From Nitrospirota bacterium (GTDB lineage Bacteria > Nitrospirota > Thermodesulfovibrionia > Thermodesulfovibrionales > UBA6898): a stretch of DNA of 60,362 nucleotides. The position numbers were made by a program, and so were the translations under genes. The stretch is from positions 1 through 60,362 of the forward strand of contig SCQH01000024.1 of the NCBI GenBank assembly GCA_004321925.1, in the 5' to 3' direction. The notes beneath the pieces were generated by a model, which saw nothing but the letters and a program-made list of their open reading frames with translations, was not told the origin of the DNA and did not search any database. This document shows, in pieces, positions 8,417 through 17,103 of the stretch; the first letter of the stretch is position 1, and every line of letters begins with the position of its first letter.

Positions 8417-10078
8417 ATGAACAGTGATAACTTAAAGATCGTCTATGTGATAGGCCACAAGAATCCTGACACGGATTCCATATGTTCTGCGATCGGGTAT
8501 GCTCATTTCAAGAACGTTACCGACAAGCGGTTCCTCTTTACGCCGGCGCGCGCAGGCGCGCTCAATGAAGAAACGGGCTTTGTCCTGAAGCGCTTCGGGG
8601 TGGCTGTGCCGAACGAGGTCGAGAGCCTTGCGGCAACGGTCAGCGACCTTGAAATGAGGAGGCCGGTCTCTGCGCATATACGGGATTCGGTCCAGGCCCT
8701 GATGCTGCTGATGAGGGAGAAAAATGTGCGGTCTCTGCCGGTGGTTGATGACAATGGCCGCCTTGCCGGCATGGTCGGACTCAAGGATGTTGCGATGCAC
8801 TACATGGACAGTGTCGGTTTTACTGACCTTTCGAAGGCGCCGATCGACCTCAATATCCTGGTCAGGACGCTTGAAGGAAGGGTCGTCTGCAATACAAAGA
8901 GACAGGAGCACCTGACCGGAAAGATCCATATTGCCTCAATGCAGAAGGGAACGCTCCTTAACCGGATCAGTGCGGGTGATGTGGTGATCATCGGCGATCA
9001 GCAGGACATACAGATGGAGCTGATCAGGGGGGGCTGCTCTGCACTGATCGTCGTGAATAACATGCCGGTCAGCAACGACGTCATTGCAGAGGCTGAAAAA
9101 CAGGGGACACTGCTTATCCTCTCCCCGCATCACACCTTTTCGACCGTCCAGCTCATGACCCTTTCGGTGCCGGTCGAAGCGATCATGCAGAAGAAAAATC
9201 CGACGGTCGGACTCTACACCCCGATCTCGGACCTGAGGAAGAAGGTGGTCGAGTCGGAGTACCGCTCAGCGGTCGTCATCGACAATGATGAAAGGCTGAT
9301 CGGGTTCATAACCAGGACGGACCTTTTGAAGCCGGTCAGGAAGCGGGCGATCCTTGTCGATCATAACGAGGTATCCCAGGCTGTCGATAATATTGAAGAT
9401 GCCGAGATCATCGAGATCATCGACCATCACCGCGTCGGCGATATATCCACCGTTGCCCCCATCTTTGTCTATAATGACCCCGTCGGCAGTACCTGCACGG
9501 TCGTTGCCAGCGTTATGCTGCTTTACCAGGTGAACATTCCTGCCGAGATAGCCGGCCTGCTCCTTTCGGGTATACTTTCGGACACACTCATCCTGACGCT
9601 TTCGACGACGACCGACCGGGACAGGGAGGCTGCTCAGCGGCTGGCGGATATTGCAGGGGTCTCGATAAAGGACTATGGCAGGGAACTGCTTCAGGCGAGC
9701 ATTAATGTACAGGGAAAGACCGCGACAGAGCTCATTGCAGCTGATTTCAAGGAATTCCTCATCGGGGGGAAAAAACTCGGGGTGAGTCAGATGATGGTGC
9801 TTGACTGCAAGGACATTGACCTTCGGGAGGGTGACCTCCTTGAGGAACTCGAGCGGCTCCGGCAGGCTAACGGATATGACCTGACGGTCCTTCTCGTCAC
9901 GAATCCGATCAGCTCATCACATGAGCGGGTCCTGGTAAAAGGGGAGGTCTGGATGGTCGAAAAGGCCTTCAGCGTCAAGGTCGAAGACGGCACCTGCATT
10001 CTGCCGCGCGTCATGTCGAGGAAAAAGGACTTCATCCCTTCAATCGGTCAGGCGCTCAGCATGAGCAGGGGACATTAA
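8417..10078 (+). CDS. ppaC: family II manganese-dependent inorganic pyrophosphatase with CBS/DRTGG domains
   Basis: Cytoplasmic enzyme of 553 residues predicted to hydrolyse pyrophosphate. The DHH catalytic domain is split: HKNPDTDS (His14, Asp18, Asp20) binds metal at the N-terminus, then a CBS domain (about 70-125), a DRTGG-like insert, a second CBS domain (about 250-305), and finally IIDHHRVGD. In characterised CBS-PPases the inserted module binds adenine nucleotides and regulates activity, so energy-state control is likely here. An AGGAG site lies 4 bases before the ATG. Confidence 0.88.
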   Translation: MNSDNLKIVYVIGHKNPDTDSICSAIGYAHFKNVTDKRFLFTPARAGALNEETGFVLKRFGVAVPNEVESLAATVSDLEMRRPVSAHIRDSVQALMLLMREKNVRSLPVVDDNGRLAGMVGLKDVAMHYMDSVGFTDLSKAPIDLNILVRTLEGRVVCNTKRQEHLTGKIHIASMQKGTLLNRISAGDVVIIGDQQDIQMELIRGGCSALIVVNNMPVSNDVIAEAEKQGTLLILSPHHTFSTVQLMTLSVPVEAIMQKKNPTVGLYTPISDLRKKVVESEYRSAVVIDNDERLIGFITRTDLLKPVRKRAILVDHNEVSQAVDNIEDAEIIEIIDHHRVGDISTVAPIFVYNDPVGSTCTVVASVMLLYQVNIPAEIAGLLLSGILSDTLILTLSTTTDRDREAAQRLADIAGVSIKDYGRELLQASINVQGKTATELIAADFKEFLIGGKKLGVSQMMVLDCKDIDLREGDLLEELERLRQANGYDLTVLLVTNPISSSHERVLVKGEVWMVEKAFSVKVEDGTCILPRVMSRKKDFIPSIGQALSMSRGH

Positions 10079-10137
10079 ACTGCAGTCGGCTCTCCCGGCA
10101 CCGGGACGGAAGGATTCCCCAATCAGCGACTTCTGAC

Positions 10138-10449
10138 CTATTTCTCTTCAGAGTCCTTTATCCCGATTTCGTTCGCGATCTTCTTTATAAGCTTCCGGTC
10201 ATTTCTGAGGATATTCATGCACCGGGCCCCCTTGTCCATGACTGCTGCAGTAAAAACCTCAACAGTCGGATATTTTTCCCTCAGTGCCTCCTTGCTCAGT
10301 GCTGTTTCTCCGTCATGGCATGAAGCACACATCCTCGGCCAGAGCTTTGCCCGCGCGGCTGCCGGAGCTTCCGCCAAAAAAACAGAAATAATGAACAGGC
10401 CGGCCAGGGAGCTTATAAAAACCTTTTTGCTATAGGTAATGCAAAACAT
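10138..10449 (-). CDS. small periplasmic monohaem cytochrome c
   Basis: A short exported protein (103 residues) with a basic N-terminus, a hydrophobic signal (VFISSLAGLFIISVFLAEAPAAA) and one CASCH haem-attachment motif near residue 42. Met in RCMNIL is a candidate distal ligand. It probably carries electrons in the periplasm; the partner is unknown. ATG 10449 is preferred over ATG 10455 because the GAGGGA site lies 6 bases before the former and abuts the latter. It converges on the pyrophosphatase gene and diverges from the chemosensory cluster. Confidence 0.8.
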   Translation of the reverse strand: MFCITYSKKVFISSLAGLFIISVFLAEAPAAARAKLWPRMCASCHDGETALSKEALREKYPTVEVFTAAVMDKGARCMNILRNDRKLIKKIANEIGIKDSEEK

Positions 10450-10473
10450 GGACATTCCCTCACTTTCAATAAA

Positions 10474-10482
10474 ATTATACCA
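10474..10482 (-). promoter_or_regulatory. extended -10 promoter element for the cytochrome c gene
   Basis: On the minus strand the sequence reads TGGTATAAT, an extended -10 (TGnTATAAT), about 25 bases upstream of the cytochrome start. No clear -35 hexamer was found, which is usual for extended -10 promoters. Confidence 0.5.
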
Positions 10483-10709
10483 GATTCAGCAGGCAGTGTT
10501 TCAGCTCTGACCGCCCGGATGAAAAAATTAGTGAACTGCCATAACGCCCCTGTACTCAATAATATACCTTCATGAGCAACTGCGCTAAGCGGCAATGCAT
10601 CAGTTCAAGAAAATTCAATCGGGCAATATCGAACCGATGAGCAGGCAAAATGCCCTAACATAATCCTATGGTCAGGATTGAAAACTATAATAATCAATAG
10701 GTTATATAA

Positions 10710-10725
10710 CGGCATGCAATTTGCC
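10710..10725 (+). promoter_or_regulatory. sigma-54 (-24/-12) promoter of the chemosensory cluster
   Basis: CGGCATGCAATTTGCC aligns with the RpoN consensus TGGCAY-R-N4-TTGCW, with GG and GC exactly 12 bases apart; only the outermost bases deviate. It lies 50 bases before cheW in a 319-base gap whose remainder shows only AT-rich sequence. A sigma-54 activator is encoded at the 3' end of the same cluster (20525-21844). Confidence 0.7.
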
Positions 10726-10774
10726 AATAGGATGAAGACATCGGTACGGTTGTAATAGGTCGAAGGAGGATCGT

Positions 10775-11257
10775 ATGGCAAAAAATCTTCAGTTCGTGGT
10801 CTTCAGCATTGGGAAGGAACTCTACGGTGTTGGTATTGAGGCCGTGCAGGAGATCGTCCGGGTCCCTGAAATAACGGAGGTGCCTGATGCCCCCGTTTTC
10901 CTGGAAGGGGTGATAAACCTGAGGGGGAAAATTGTGCCGGTGATCGATCTGAGGAAAAGGTTCAGACTCCAGGGGAGGGAAAAGACAAAGTCCACGAGAG
11001 TTCTGATCGCAGACAATGCGGGAAGCCTGGTCGGCCTGCTGGTTGACACAGTCTCCGAGGTCCTCAAGATACAACCCGAGGCAATTGAAGAGCCTCCGCA
11101 GATGATCTCTGCTGTGGGCGTGGAATACATTACGGGTGTGGCAAAGATGGGCGCCGGACTGATAATCATCCTCGATCTCAAACATGTATTAAGCCTTGAG
11201 GAGATCAGTAAGATCGGGAACAGTCCTGAAGCAGGAGTCGCAGCAAGGGCGGCCTGA
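10775..11257 (+). CDS. cheW: chemotaxis coupling protein CheW
   Basis: A 160-residue single CheW domain protein that bridges chemoreceptors and CheA. It shows the pattern FSIGKELYGVGIEAVQEIVR followed by GVINLRGKIVPVIDLRKRF. The C-terminal 20 residues form a short extension. A strong AAGGAGG site is 8 bases upstream. First gene of the chemosensory cluster, directly after the sigma-54-type promoter. Confidence 0.94.
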   Translation: MAKNLQFVVFSIGKELYGVGIEAVQEIVRVPEITEVPDAPVFLEGVINLRGKIVPVIDLRKRFRLQGREKTKSTRVLIADNAGSLVGLLVDTVSEVLKIQPEAIEEPPQMISAVGVEYITGVAKMGAGLIIILDLKHVLSLEEISKIGNSPEAGVAARAA

Positions 11258-11340
11258 AGGGATACGGTGCGCAAGGATCGACGGAAATGCGGTAGCCCGG
11301 AGGGCCCGCGGAAATATAACAAAATGAAAAGGAGTTGCTG

Positions 11341-11811
11341 ATGAAGACAAAATTAGTGGCCGTTGCAGGTGTTCTGTTAAGTCTGTTTATTCTGAATCTT
11401 AACGTGGCGATCAGTGCGGAACAAAGAGGTACGGCGAAGGAGGCAGAGACGCTGGTTAAAAAGGCGATAAGTTTCCTCAAGGCGAACGGGAAGGCCAAGG
11501 CCTTCGCAGAATTCGGGAACAAGCAGGGCCAGTTCGTTGACAGGGACCTCTATATATTTGTCTACGACCTCAACGGCAAGTGTCTGGCGCATGGCCAAAA
11601 TCCTAAGATGGTCGGCAATGACCTCATCGATATGAAAGATCCCGACGGCAAATTATTCGTAAAAGAGAGGGTCGAGATAGCAAAGACAAAGGGGAAAGGG
11701 TGGCAAAACTATAAGTTCACCAATCCTCTCACGAAGAAGGTGGAGGAGAAATCAGCCTACGTTGAAAAATATGAAGATCTCATCGTAGGCAGCGGAATAT
11801 ATAAACAGTAA
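11341..11811 (+). CDS. free-standing periplasmic single-Cache domain protein
   Basis: 156 residues with a cleavable signal peptide (hydrophobic to about residue 25, ending AISA) and one Cache_2-type sensor domain, with YIFVYDLNGKCLAHGQNP and VGSGIY as conserved elements. There is no membrane anchor or signalling domain. It sits between cheW and an MCP that has its own four-helix sensor, so it may bind a ligand and dock on that receptor. The ATG at 11341 follows AAAAGGAG. Role inferred from context. Confidence 0.8.
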   Translation: MKTKLVAVAGVLLSLFILNLNVAISAEQRGTAKEAETLVKKAISFLKANGKAKAFAEFGNKQGQFVDRDLYIFVYDLNGKCLAHGQNPKMVGNDLIDMKDPDGKLFVKERVEIAKTKGKGWQNYKFTNPLTKKVEEKSAYVEKYEDLIVGSGIYKQ

Positions 11812-11884
11812 TGTTCGGGGGATGTGCCCCCGGAACCCGTGGACTGTCCGTTTGCGGACAGCAGCAACGCACAAGGAGAAGCTG

Positions 11885-13885
11885 ATGAAACTGAAAATTG
11901 GACAGAAACTGTTGGCGGGGTTCATGGGCCTCGTGCTGCTCTCGATCATCGTCGGGGGGACCGCATACGTTAGCTTCAACAGTCTTTCGCGAAGCGCACT
12001 GCAATTGGCGGCCGCCGCCGAACTAAAGGACAATATCAATAAGCTCAATCTCTATCTCGTCCACACGCAGGACAGCCTCACGGATTTCTCCCTGACCGGC
12101 AATAAGGATGCCCGGCAGGATGTCGATACTTATTCGAAACTGTTTGATAAGCAGGAAGAAGTTCTGCGTAAATCCATTCCTGACAAGGAAATGATCACGG
12201 TATTGGAAACGATCGGTAAAAATCATGACGGGATGAAGACCGTCGGCGAGCAGATGGCTAACTTCTTCCTGACCGGGGCGAACGATGAAGGCCGCTCGAC
12301 GATGGAGAAATTCGATACCATCACCGGCGCGATAGAAAAGGAAAGCGCAAAATTGGAGGACTACTCCGGGAAGATCATGGCGGCTTCGCTCGGGGAGATG
12401 TCTGCAGCGAAGAACCGGGCAAATGCGATCATCGTGACCATTTCCCTTCTTTCCGTCATTGCCGGTCTTGGCCTTGGCCTCTCTTTGTCCCGGTCCATAT
12501 CAAGACCGATCGTCAAACTCTCTGAAATGTCCAAACAGATAGCCGGGGGTGACCTGTCGGTCGACGTGGATATCAAAAGGGCGGACGAAATCGGCATTCT
12601 CGCAGACTCATTCAGGGACATGACAACATATCTGAAGTCGGTGGCCGTGGTTGCAGAAGAGGTTGCCGCCGGGGACCTGAGAAGTGACGTGACTCCCAAA
12701 TCGGAGCGTGACGTATTGGGGAATGCCTTTCAGAAGATGACCGGAGGTCTGCGGGCCATCATCACGGAGGTGCGGGTTGGGGCAGACCAGATGTCCTCGT
12801 CGTCAACACAGATAGCTTCGACAGCAGAACAGACGGCGCGGAATAACGAGACAGCGGCGACAGCGGTGGAAGAGACGACCTCGACGATGCATGAGATGTC
12901 GGCAAATATCCAGAACGTGGCGAAGAACACTCAGAGTCAGTCATCAGCCGTTTCCGAGACATCTGCCTCGATCGAGCAGATGGTCACCTCGATACAGAGG
13001 ATCGCACACACGGCCCAGCAGCTCGTTGAGCTGTCGCAGAAGACGAAGAAAGGTGTTGCCCTGGGTCTGGAGTCTGTCGACAAGTCCATACGGGGCACAG
13101 ACGAGACGAGCAAGGCAATATCCCGTTCAGCGGACACCATCGCGGCGCTCGGCTCAAGGGCCGAGGACATTGGCAAGATAGTCGACGTCATCGATGACAT
13201 TGCCGAACAGACGAACCTGCTGGCATTGAACGCAGCGATAGAGGCGGCAAGGGCCGGCGAACAGGGGCTCGGTTTTGCCGTTGTCGCTGAAGAGGTCAGA
13301 AAGCTCGCCGAACGTTCCGCAAAGTCGACAAAGGAGATCGCGGAACTCATCACCGGGATACAGCGGGAGGCTCAGGAGGCGGTCAAACTTATGGACAAGT
13401 CCACCGGCCTGGTCGAAAAAGGGATCGAATTAAGCAGGCAGGTGGGAGAATCCCTTAAGGATATTGACGGCAATGTTGTCGAGGTGGACCGGTATGCCAG
13501 AGAGATCGGGGCCGCCACGCAGGAACAGTCCAGCGGGAGCACACAGATCGCCAAAGCGTCGGAGAGCCTCAGGGAGGTAACCCAGGAGATCCTGTCGGCT
13601 ACCGAAGAGCAGGCGTCTGCGGCCGAGCAGATCGTGAAGACCTCGGAGAAGATGAGGGAGATGATCCAGCAGAACGCTTCCGGCTCCGTTGAACTTGCTT
13701 CTTCTGCAGAGCAGCTGAGCTCACAGGCGGACAGATTTCAGCAGATCGTCGAAAAGTTCATGCTCAACGGCGGTTCCCGTGAGCCTGCAGCACAAAGGAA
13801 AACGGGATTTGAAGCCAGACCTAAGAATGGCGGCAACGGGTCTTCGCACCGGACCGCTGAAGATATGTATGAAAAGGTAGCCTGA
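11885..13885 (+). CDS. methyl-accepting chemotaxis protein
   Basis: Inner-membrane chemoreceptor of 666 residues. TM1 is about 10-32, a periplasmic four-helix-bundle sensor about 33-188, TM2 about 189-208. Two successive HAMP units follow (SISRPIVKLSEMSKQIAGGDLS and a second ending GGLRAI). The long cytoplasmic coiled coil has the conserved hairpin EQTNLLALNAAIEAARAGE...GFAVVAEEVRKLAERS. ATG 11885 is chosen because AAGGAG precedes it. The stop overlaps the start of cheR (TGATG). Confidence 0.92.
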   Translation: MKLKIGQKLLAGFMGLVLLSIIVGGTAYVSFNSLSRSALQLAAAAELKDNINKLNLYLVHTQDSLTDFSLTGNKDARQDVDTYSKLFDKQEEVLRKSIPDKEMITVLETIGKNHDGMKTVGEQMANFFLTGANDEGRSTMEKFDTITGAIEKESAKLEDYSGKIMAASLGEMSAAKNRANAIIVTISLLSVIAGLGLGLSLSRSISRPIVKLSEMSKQIAGGDLSVDVDIKRADEIGILADSFRDMTTYLKSVAVVAEEVAAGDLRSDVTPKSERDVLGNAFQKMTGGLRAIITEVRVGADQMSSSSTQIASTAEQTARNNETAATAVEETTSTMHEMSANIQNVAKNTQSQSSAVSETSASIEQMVTSIQRIAHTAQQLVELSQKTKKGVALGLESVDKSIRGTDETSKAISRSADTIAALGSRAEDIGKIVDVIDDIAEQTNLLALNAAIEAARAGEQGLGFAVVAEEVRKLAERSAKSTKEIAELITGIQREAQEAVKLMDKSTGLVEKGIELSRQVGESLKDIDGNVVEVDRYAREIGAATQEQSSGSTQIAKASESLREVTQEILSATEEQASAAEQIVKTSEKMREMIQQNASGSVELASSAEQLSSQADRFQQIVEKFMLNGGSREPAAQRKTGFEARPKNGGNGSSHRTAEDMYEKVA

Positions 13886-14715
13886 TGCTGACTGACGAGG
13901 AATTCAGGCTGTTCCGGAACCTGATCTACGAAGAATCAGGGATCTTCCTTAAGGACACCCGTAAAGAGTTCCTCGAGCACCGGCTGGCGAAAAGAATGCT
14001 GGCAAACAATGTGGTGAGTCCTTATTGGTACTACCGGCAGGTTGCCGAAAAGAAGAAAGAGCTGCTCATACTCCTTGATATCCTCACGGTGAACGAGACC
14101 TCTTTTTTCAGGAACAGGCCGCAGATAGACCTGTTTCGGGACATTGTGCTGCCTGAGCTGTTTGATAAAAAAAGAGGGACCGGCCAGAAGAGCCTCAGGA
14201 TATGGTCAGCAGGCTGTTCGACCGGCGAAGAACCATATACCCTTGCAATGGTGACCCATGAGGTCATAAACCCTTATGCCGGCTGGCAGGTCCGGATATT
14301 CGCCTCGGACCTCAGCCTTACGGCGCTGGATACAGCGGCAAAGGGCCTGTACGACCCCGATAAGGTCCAGGCGACGGTTGAAGACCATTACATAACCAGA
14401 TATTTTGACAAAAGCGAAGGACAGCTGCGGGTCAAGGACCAGATTAAAAAAATGGTGATCTTTGATTTTCATAACCTGAAAAATGACAACGGGCTTGCCG
14501 ACCTGGACGTGATCTTCTGCAGGAACGTCATGATATATTTCAACCTCGACGACCAGAAGACGCTTGTTGAAAAATTTTACCGGAGTCTTAGCCCGGGCGG
14601 CTACCTGATCGTCGGACATGCAGAGAGCCTGCAGGGCATGGACACGCCTTTTCAGTTCATTTACAACAATAAGGGAACGGCATACAGAAAACCTGAGGGG
14701 AGGGAACATGTCTAG
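13885..14715 (+). CDS. cheR: chemoreceptor methyltransferase CheR (cluster copy)
   Basis: 276-residue CheR: N-terminal helical domain beginning TDEEFRLFRNL, then a SAM-binding core with IWSAGCSTGEEPYT and DVIFCRNVMIYF. Predicted to methylate the MCP encoded immediately upstream, opposite to the CheB encoded downstream. It starts inside the MCP stop codon and overlaps the next receiver gene by 8 bases. Confidence 0.94.
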   Translation: MLTDEEFRLFRNLIYEESGIFLKDTRKEFLEHRLAKRMLANNVVSPYWYYRQVAEKKKELLILLDILTVNETSFFRNRPQIDLFRDIVLPELFDKKRGTGQKSLRIWSAGCSTGEEPYTLAMVTHEVINPYAGWQVRIFASDLSLTALDTAAKGLYDPDKVQATVEDHYITRYFDKSEGQLRVKDQIKKMVIFDFHNLKNDNGLADLDVIFCRNVMIYFNLDDQKTLVEKFYRSLSPGGYLIVGHAESLQGMDTPFQFIYNNKGTAYRKPEGREHV

Positions 14716-15085
14716 AATTCTGCTGGCTGATGACGACCGGAATTTCGGAACTGTCCTGAGAAGCGAGCTGGAGAGGGACGGGTATAAAGTGACGCTTGTA
14801 ACGGACGGGGTAGAAGCGGTCATGAACTTTATTGACGGCGGGGAGGCCTATGCGTTCGTCCTCCTCGATATAAAAATGCCGCGTCTCGACGGCATAAACG
14901 CCCTGCGGATAATAAAGAAGCTCAATCCTGATGTGCTCGCCATCACCTTTTCAGGCAACGCCGGGAGCGGCGAGATGGCGGAGTCCGTCCGGGCCGGGGC
15001 CATACGATGTCTTACCAAGCCGTTCGGGATTTCGCAGCTTACAGAGGACCTAAAGAAATATCTAGCAAGACATACGGAAGTCTGA
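14708..15085 (+). CDS. single-domain response regulator
   Basis: A 125-residue receiver domain with acidic DDDR near the N-terminus, phospho-acceptor Asp in LLDIKMP, and Lys in LTKPFG. No output domain. The ATG at 14708 follows GGGGAGGG and gives a normal CheY-like start; an in-frame start further upstream lies inside cheR and is rejected. Probably phosphorylated by the adjacent CheA or the HisKA kinase; target unknown. Confidence 0.88.
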   Translation: MSRILLADDDRNFGTVLRSELERDGYKVTLVTDGVEAVMNFIDGGEAYAFVLLDIKMPRLDGINALRIIKKLNPDVLAITFSGNAGSGEMAESVRAGAIRCLTKPFGISQLTEDLKKYLARHTEV

Positions 15086-15090
15086 AAGCT

Positions 15091-17103
15091 ATGGCCGACA
15101 ATTTCGAACATCTGAGCGAAACTGAGTTTGAGGAGATCAAAAGGATCTTCTATTCCCAGTCGTATGAGATCGTGGAGACGCTTCAGGAATCACTGATCGC
15201 CCTGGAAGGTCATCCCGGGGATGACGCCATCCTTAAGAATATCAAGCGTTATATCCACACGCTCAAGGGCGACTCTAATTCTATCGGGCTCACGTCGATA
15301 GGGGGCCTCTGCCACAGTATGGAGGACGTTCTGGCGGCGGTCATTGACAGCTCAGGGTGCAATGGCCGCGATGCGGTGGACCTCCTGCTTGAGTGCGCCG
15401 ATGCGGTCAACGCCCTGCTTTCCGAAAGCGAGGCAGGCGGCAAGGGTGCCGACACGGTAAAGATCATCGGGAAGATCGAGGCGCTTCTCAGGCATGCCGG
15501 CGGGGCCCCGGAGGGGACGAAGCGTTCACCGGTGCAGTACTCGGAATATCAGGAACTGCAGGCGCAGGATGCCGCTGAAAAGGGACTGAACGTCTTTGAG
15601 GTCGATATACTCTTTCATCCCCTGTGCAGGGAAAAGAGCGTGGCCGCCTTCATGATAATGCAGCGGCTCAACAGCGTCGGACAGGTCATTCGGGCAATAC
15701 CCGATATGGAATCCGACGACATCGATACTGCCGTGCAGATCAGCCTTCTTTTCAGCACCGGCTTCGCAGCTGACGCAGTCATCCGGGACGCATCCATCCC
15801 CGGGATCACTGCTGAGGTTATCGTCAGGGGCTATCTGCATCCCGAGAGAAAAGGCCCGGTCACGGATGACAGGCAGGAGCAGGGGGCAAAGGGGATCATA
15901 AACCAGATGCTGATGATCGAGTCCTCAAAGGTCGACAGGGTCATGAACCTTGTCGGCGAGCTGATCATCGGGCGGTCGATGGTCGAGCATATCGCGCTGG
16001 ATGTTGCCGATGGGGCCGGCTCGGGAGATATAGCCTCCAGACTGCTCGCGGCCAATGCCTACATGGAGCGTACCGTCTCCGACCTCCAGAAGGGCATCAT
16101 GAAGATGAGGATGGTGCCGGTCAATCAGGTCTTCAGGAAGTTCCCGAAGATAGTCAGGGACCTCGCTGCGGAAGAACATAAGAAGGTGCGCCTCGTCATC
16201 CTCGGCAGGGAGACGGAGCTCGACAAGGCGATCGTTGACGCGCTCGGCGAGCCGCTTGCGCATATCATACGCAATATGATCGCCCACGGCATCGAGGCCC
16301 CGGAACTCCGCAGTGCAGCGGGGAAGGGCGAGGAGGGGACCATAACGCTCAAAGCCTTCCACGAGGCCGCGCAGATCGTCATAGAGGCAGCTGATGACGG
16401 ACGGGGGATCGATACCTCGGCCCTGAAGCTGAAGGCGGTTGCGGACGGTCATCTGAGCCCGGAGGACGCGGAAAGGCTCTCTGAAAGTGATTCCCTGAAT
16501 CTCGTGTTCCTGCACGGTCTCAGCACCTCAGCCACGGTAAGCGAGATCTCGGGAAGGGGTGTGGGGATGGCCGCTGTCAAGTCCGCGGTCGAGGGCCTCA
16601 GGGGCTTTATGGAGATAGAGTCCACTCCTGAAAAGGGCACAACGTTCAGACTCCGGCTGCCGCTGACCCTTGCGGTGATAAAAGCCATGCTCTTTGAGGT
16701 GGGCGAAAAGCTCTATGCGATCCCGATTTCCGCCGTATCAGAGGTTGCGAGGGTCCATCAGGATGAGCTGGTGAGCGTCGACGGGAAAGATACGCTTATT
16801 CTCAGAGACCGGATAATTTCCTTGATACACCTGCACGGTCTGCTCGGGACCCGGTCGTCCGAGGGGGACAGGAAATTCATCCTCATCCTCGAAAGGGGGG
16901 GCAGAAGCATCGGGCTCGTCACCGACCGCCTGCTGGGCAAGCAGGAACTGGTAATCAAGGCTATAGACTCCGGGCATGCCCGGTCAGACTATGTGGCAGG
17001 AGCCTCCATCCTCGGGGACGGGCGGATCGTCCTCATTCTTGACGCCCCATCCATAATCAGAAAAGCGATTGAAAATGAAAAAGCGAGGCTCGCGGCGCTA
17101 TGA
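15091..17103 (+). CDS. cheA: chemotaxis histidine kinase CheA
   Basis: 670 residues. HPt domain with phospho-acceptor His56 (IHTLKGD), a middle region (about 140-265) resembling a response-regulator-binding P2, dimerisation helices (VDRVMNLVGELIIGRS, about 270-345), HATPase with N-box HIIRNMIAHGIE (391-402), G1 DDGRGI (435-440) and G2 GRGVGMAAV, and a C-terminal CheW-like domain from about 530. The usual Asp of the N-box (NSLDHG) is Ala here. ATG 15091 matches the HPt start; an in-frame start at 15007 lies in the receiver gene. cheB overlaps its 3' end. Confidence 0.94.
   Translation: MADNFEHLSETEFEEIKRIFYSQSYEIVETLQESLIALEGHPGDDAILKNIKRYIHTLKGDSNSIGLTSIGGLCHSMEDVLAAVIDSSGCNGRDAVDLLLECADAVNALLSESEAGGKGADTVKIIGKIEALLRHAGGAPEGTKRSPVQYSEYQELQAQDAAEKGLNVFEVDILFHPLCREKSVAAFMIMQRLNSVGQVIRAIPDMESDDIDTAVQISLLFSTGFAADAVIRDASIPGITAEVIVRGYLHPERKGPVTDDRQEQGAKGIINQMLMIESSKVDRVMNLVGELIIGRSMVEHIALDVADGAGSGDIASRLLAANAYMERTVSDLQKGIMKMRMVPVNQVFRKFPKIVRDLAAEEHKKVRLVILGRETELDKAIVDALGEPLAHIIRNMIAHGIEAPELRSAAGKGEEGTITLKAFHEAAQIVIEAADDGRGIDTSALKLKAVADGHLSPEDAERLSESDSLNLVFLHGLSTSATVSEISGRGVGMAAVKSAVEGLRGFMEIESTPEKGTTFRLRLPLTLAVIKAMLFEVGEKLYAIPISAVSEVARVHQDELVSVDGKDTLILRDRIISLIHLHGLLGTRSSEGDRKFILILERGGRSIGLVTDRLLGKQELVIKAIDSGHARSDYVAGASILGDGRIVLILDAPSIIRKAIENEKARLAAL

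Noticed and set aside
10413-10595. 60-codon minus-strand frame upstream of the cytochrome
   Set aside because: Overlaps the cytochrome start in another frame, crosses its extended -10 element, and has no ribosome-binding site.
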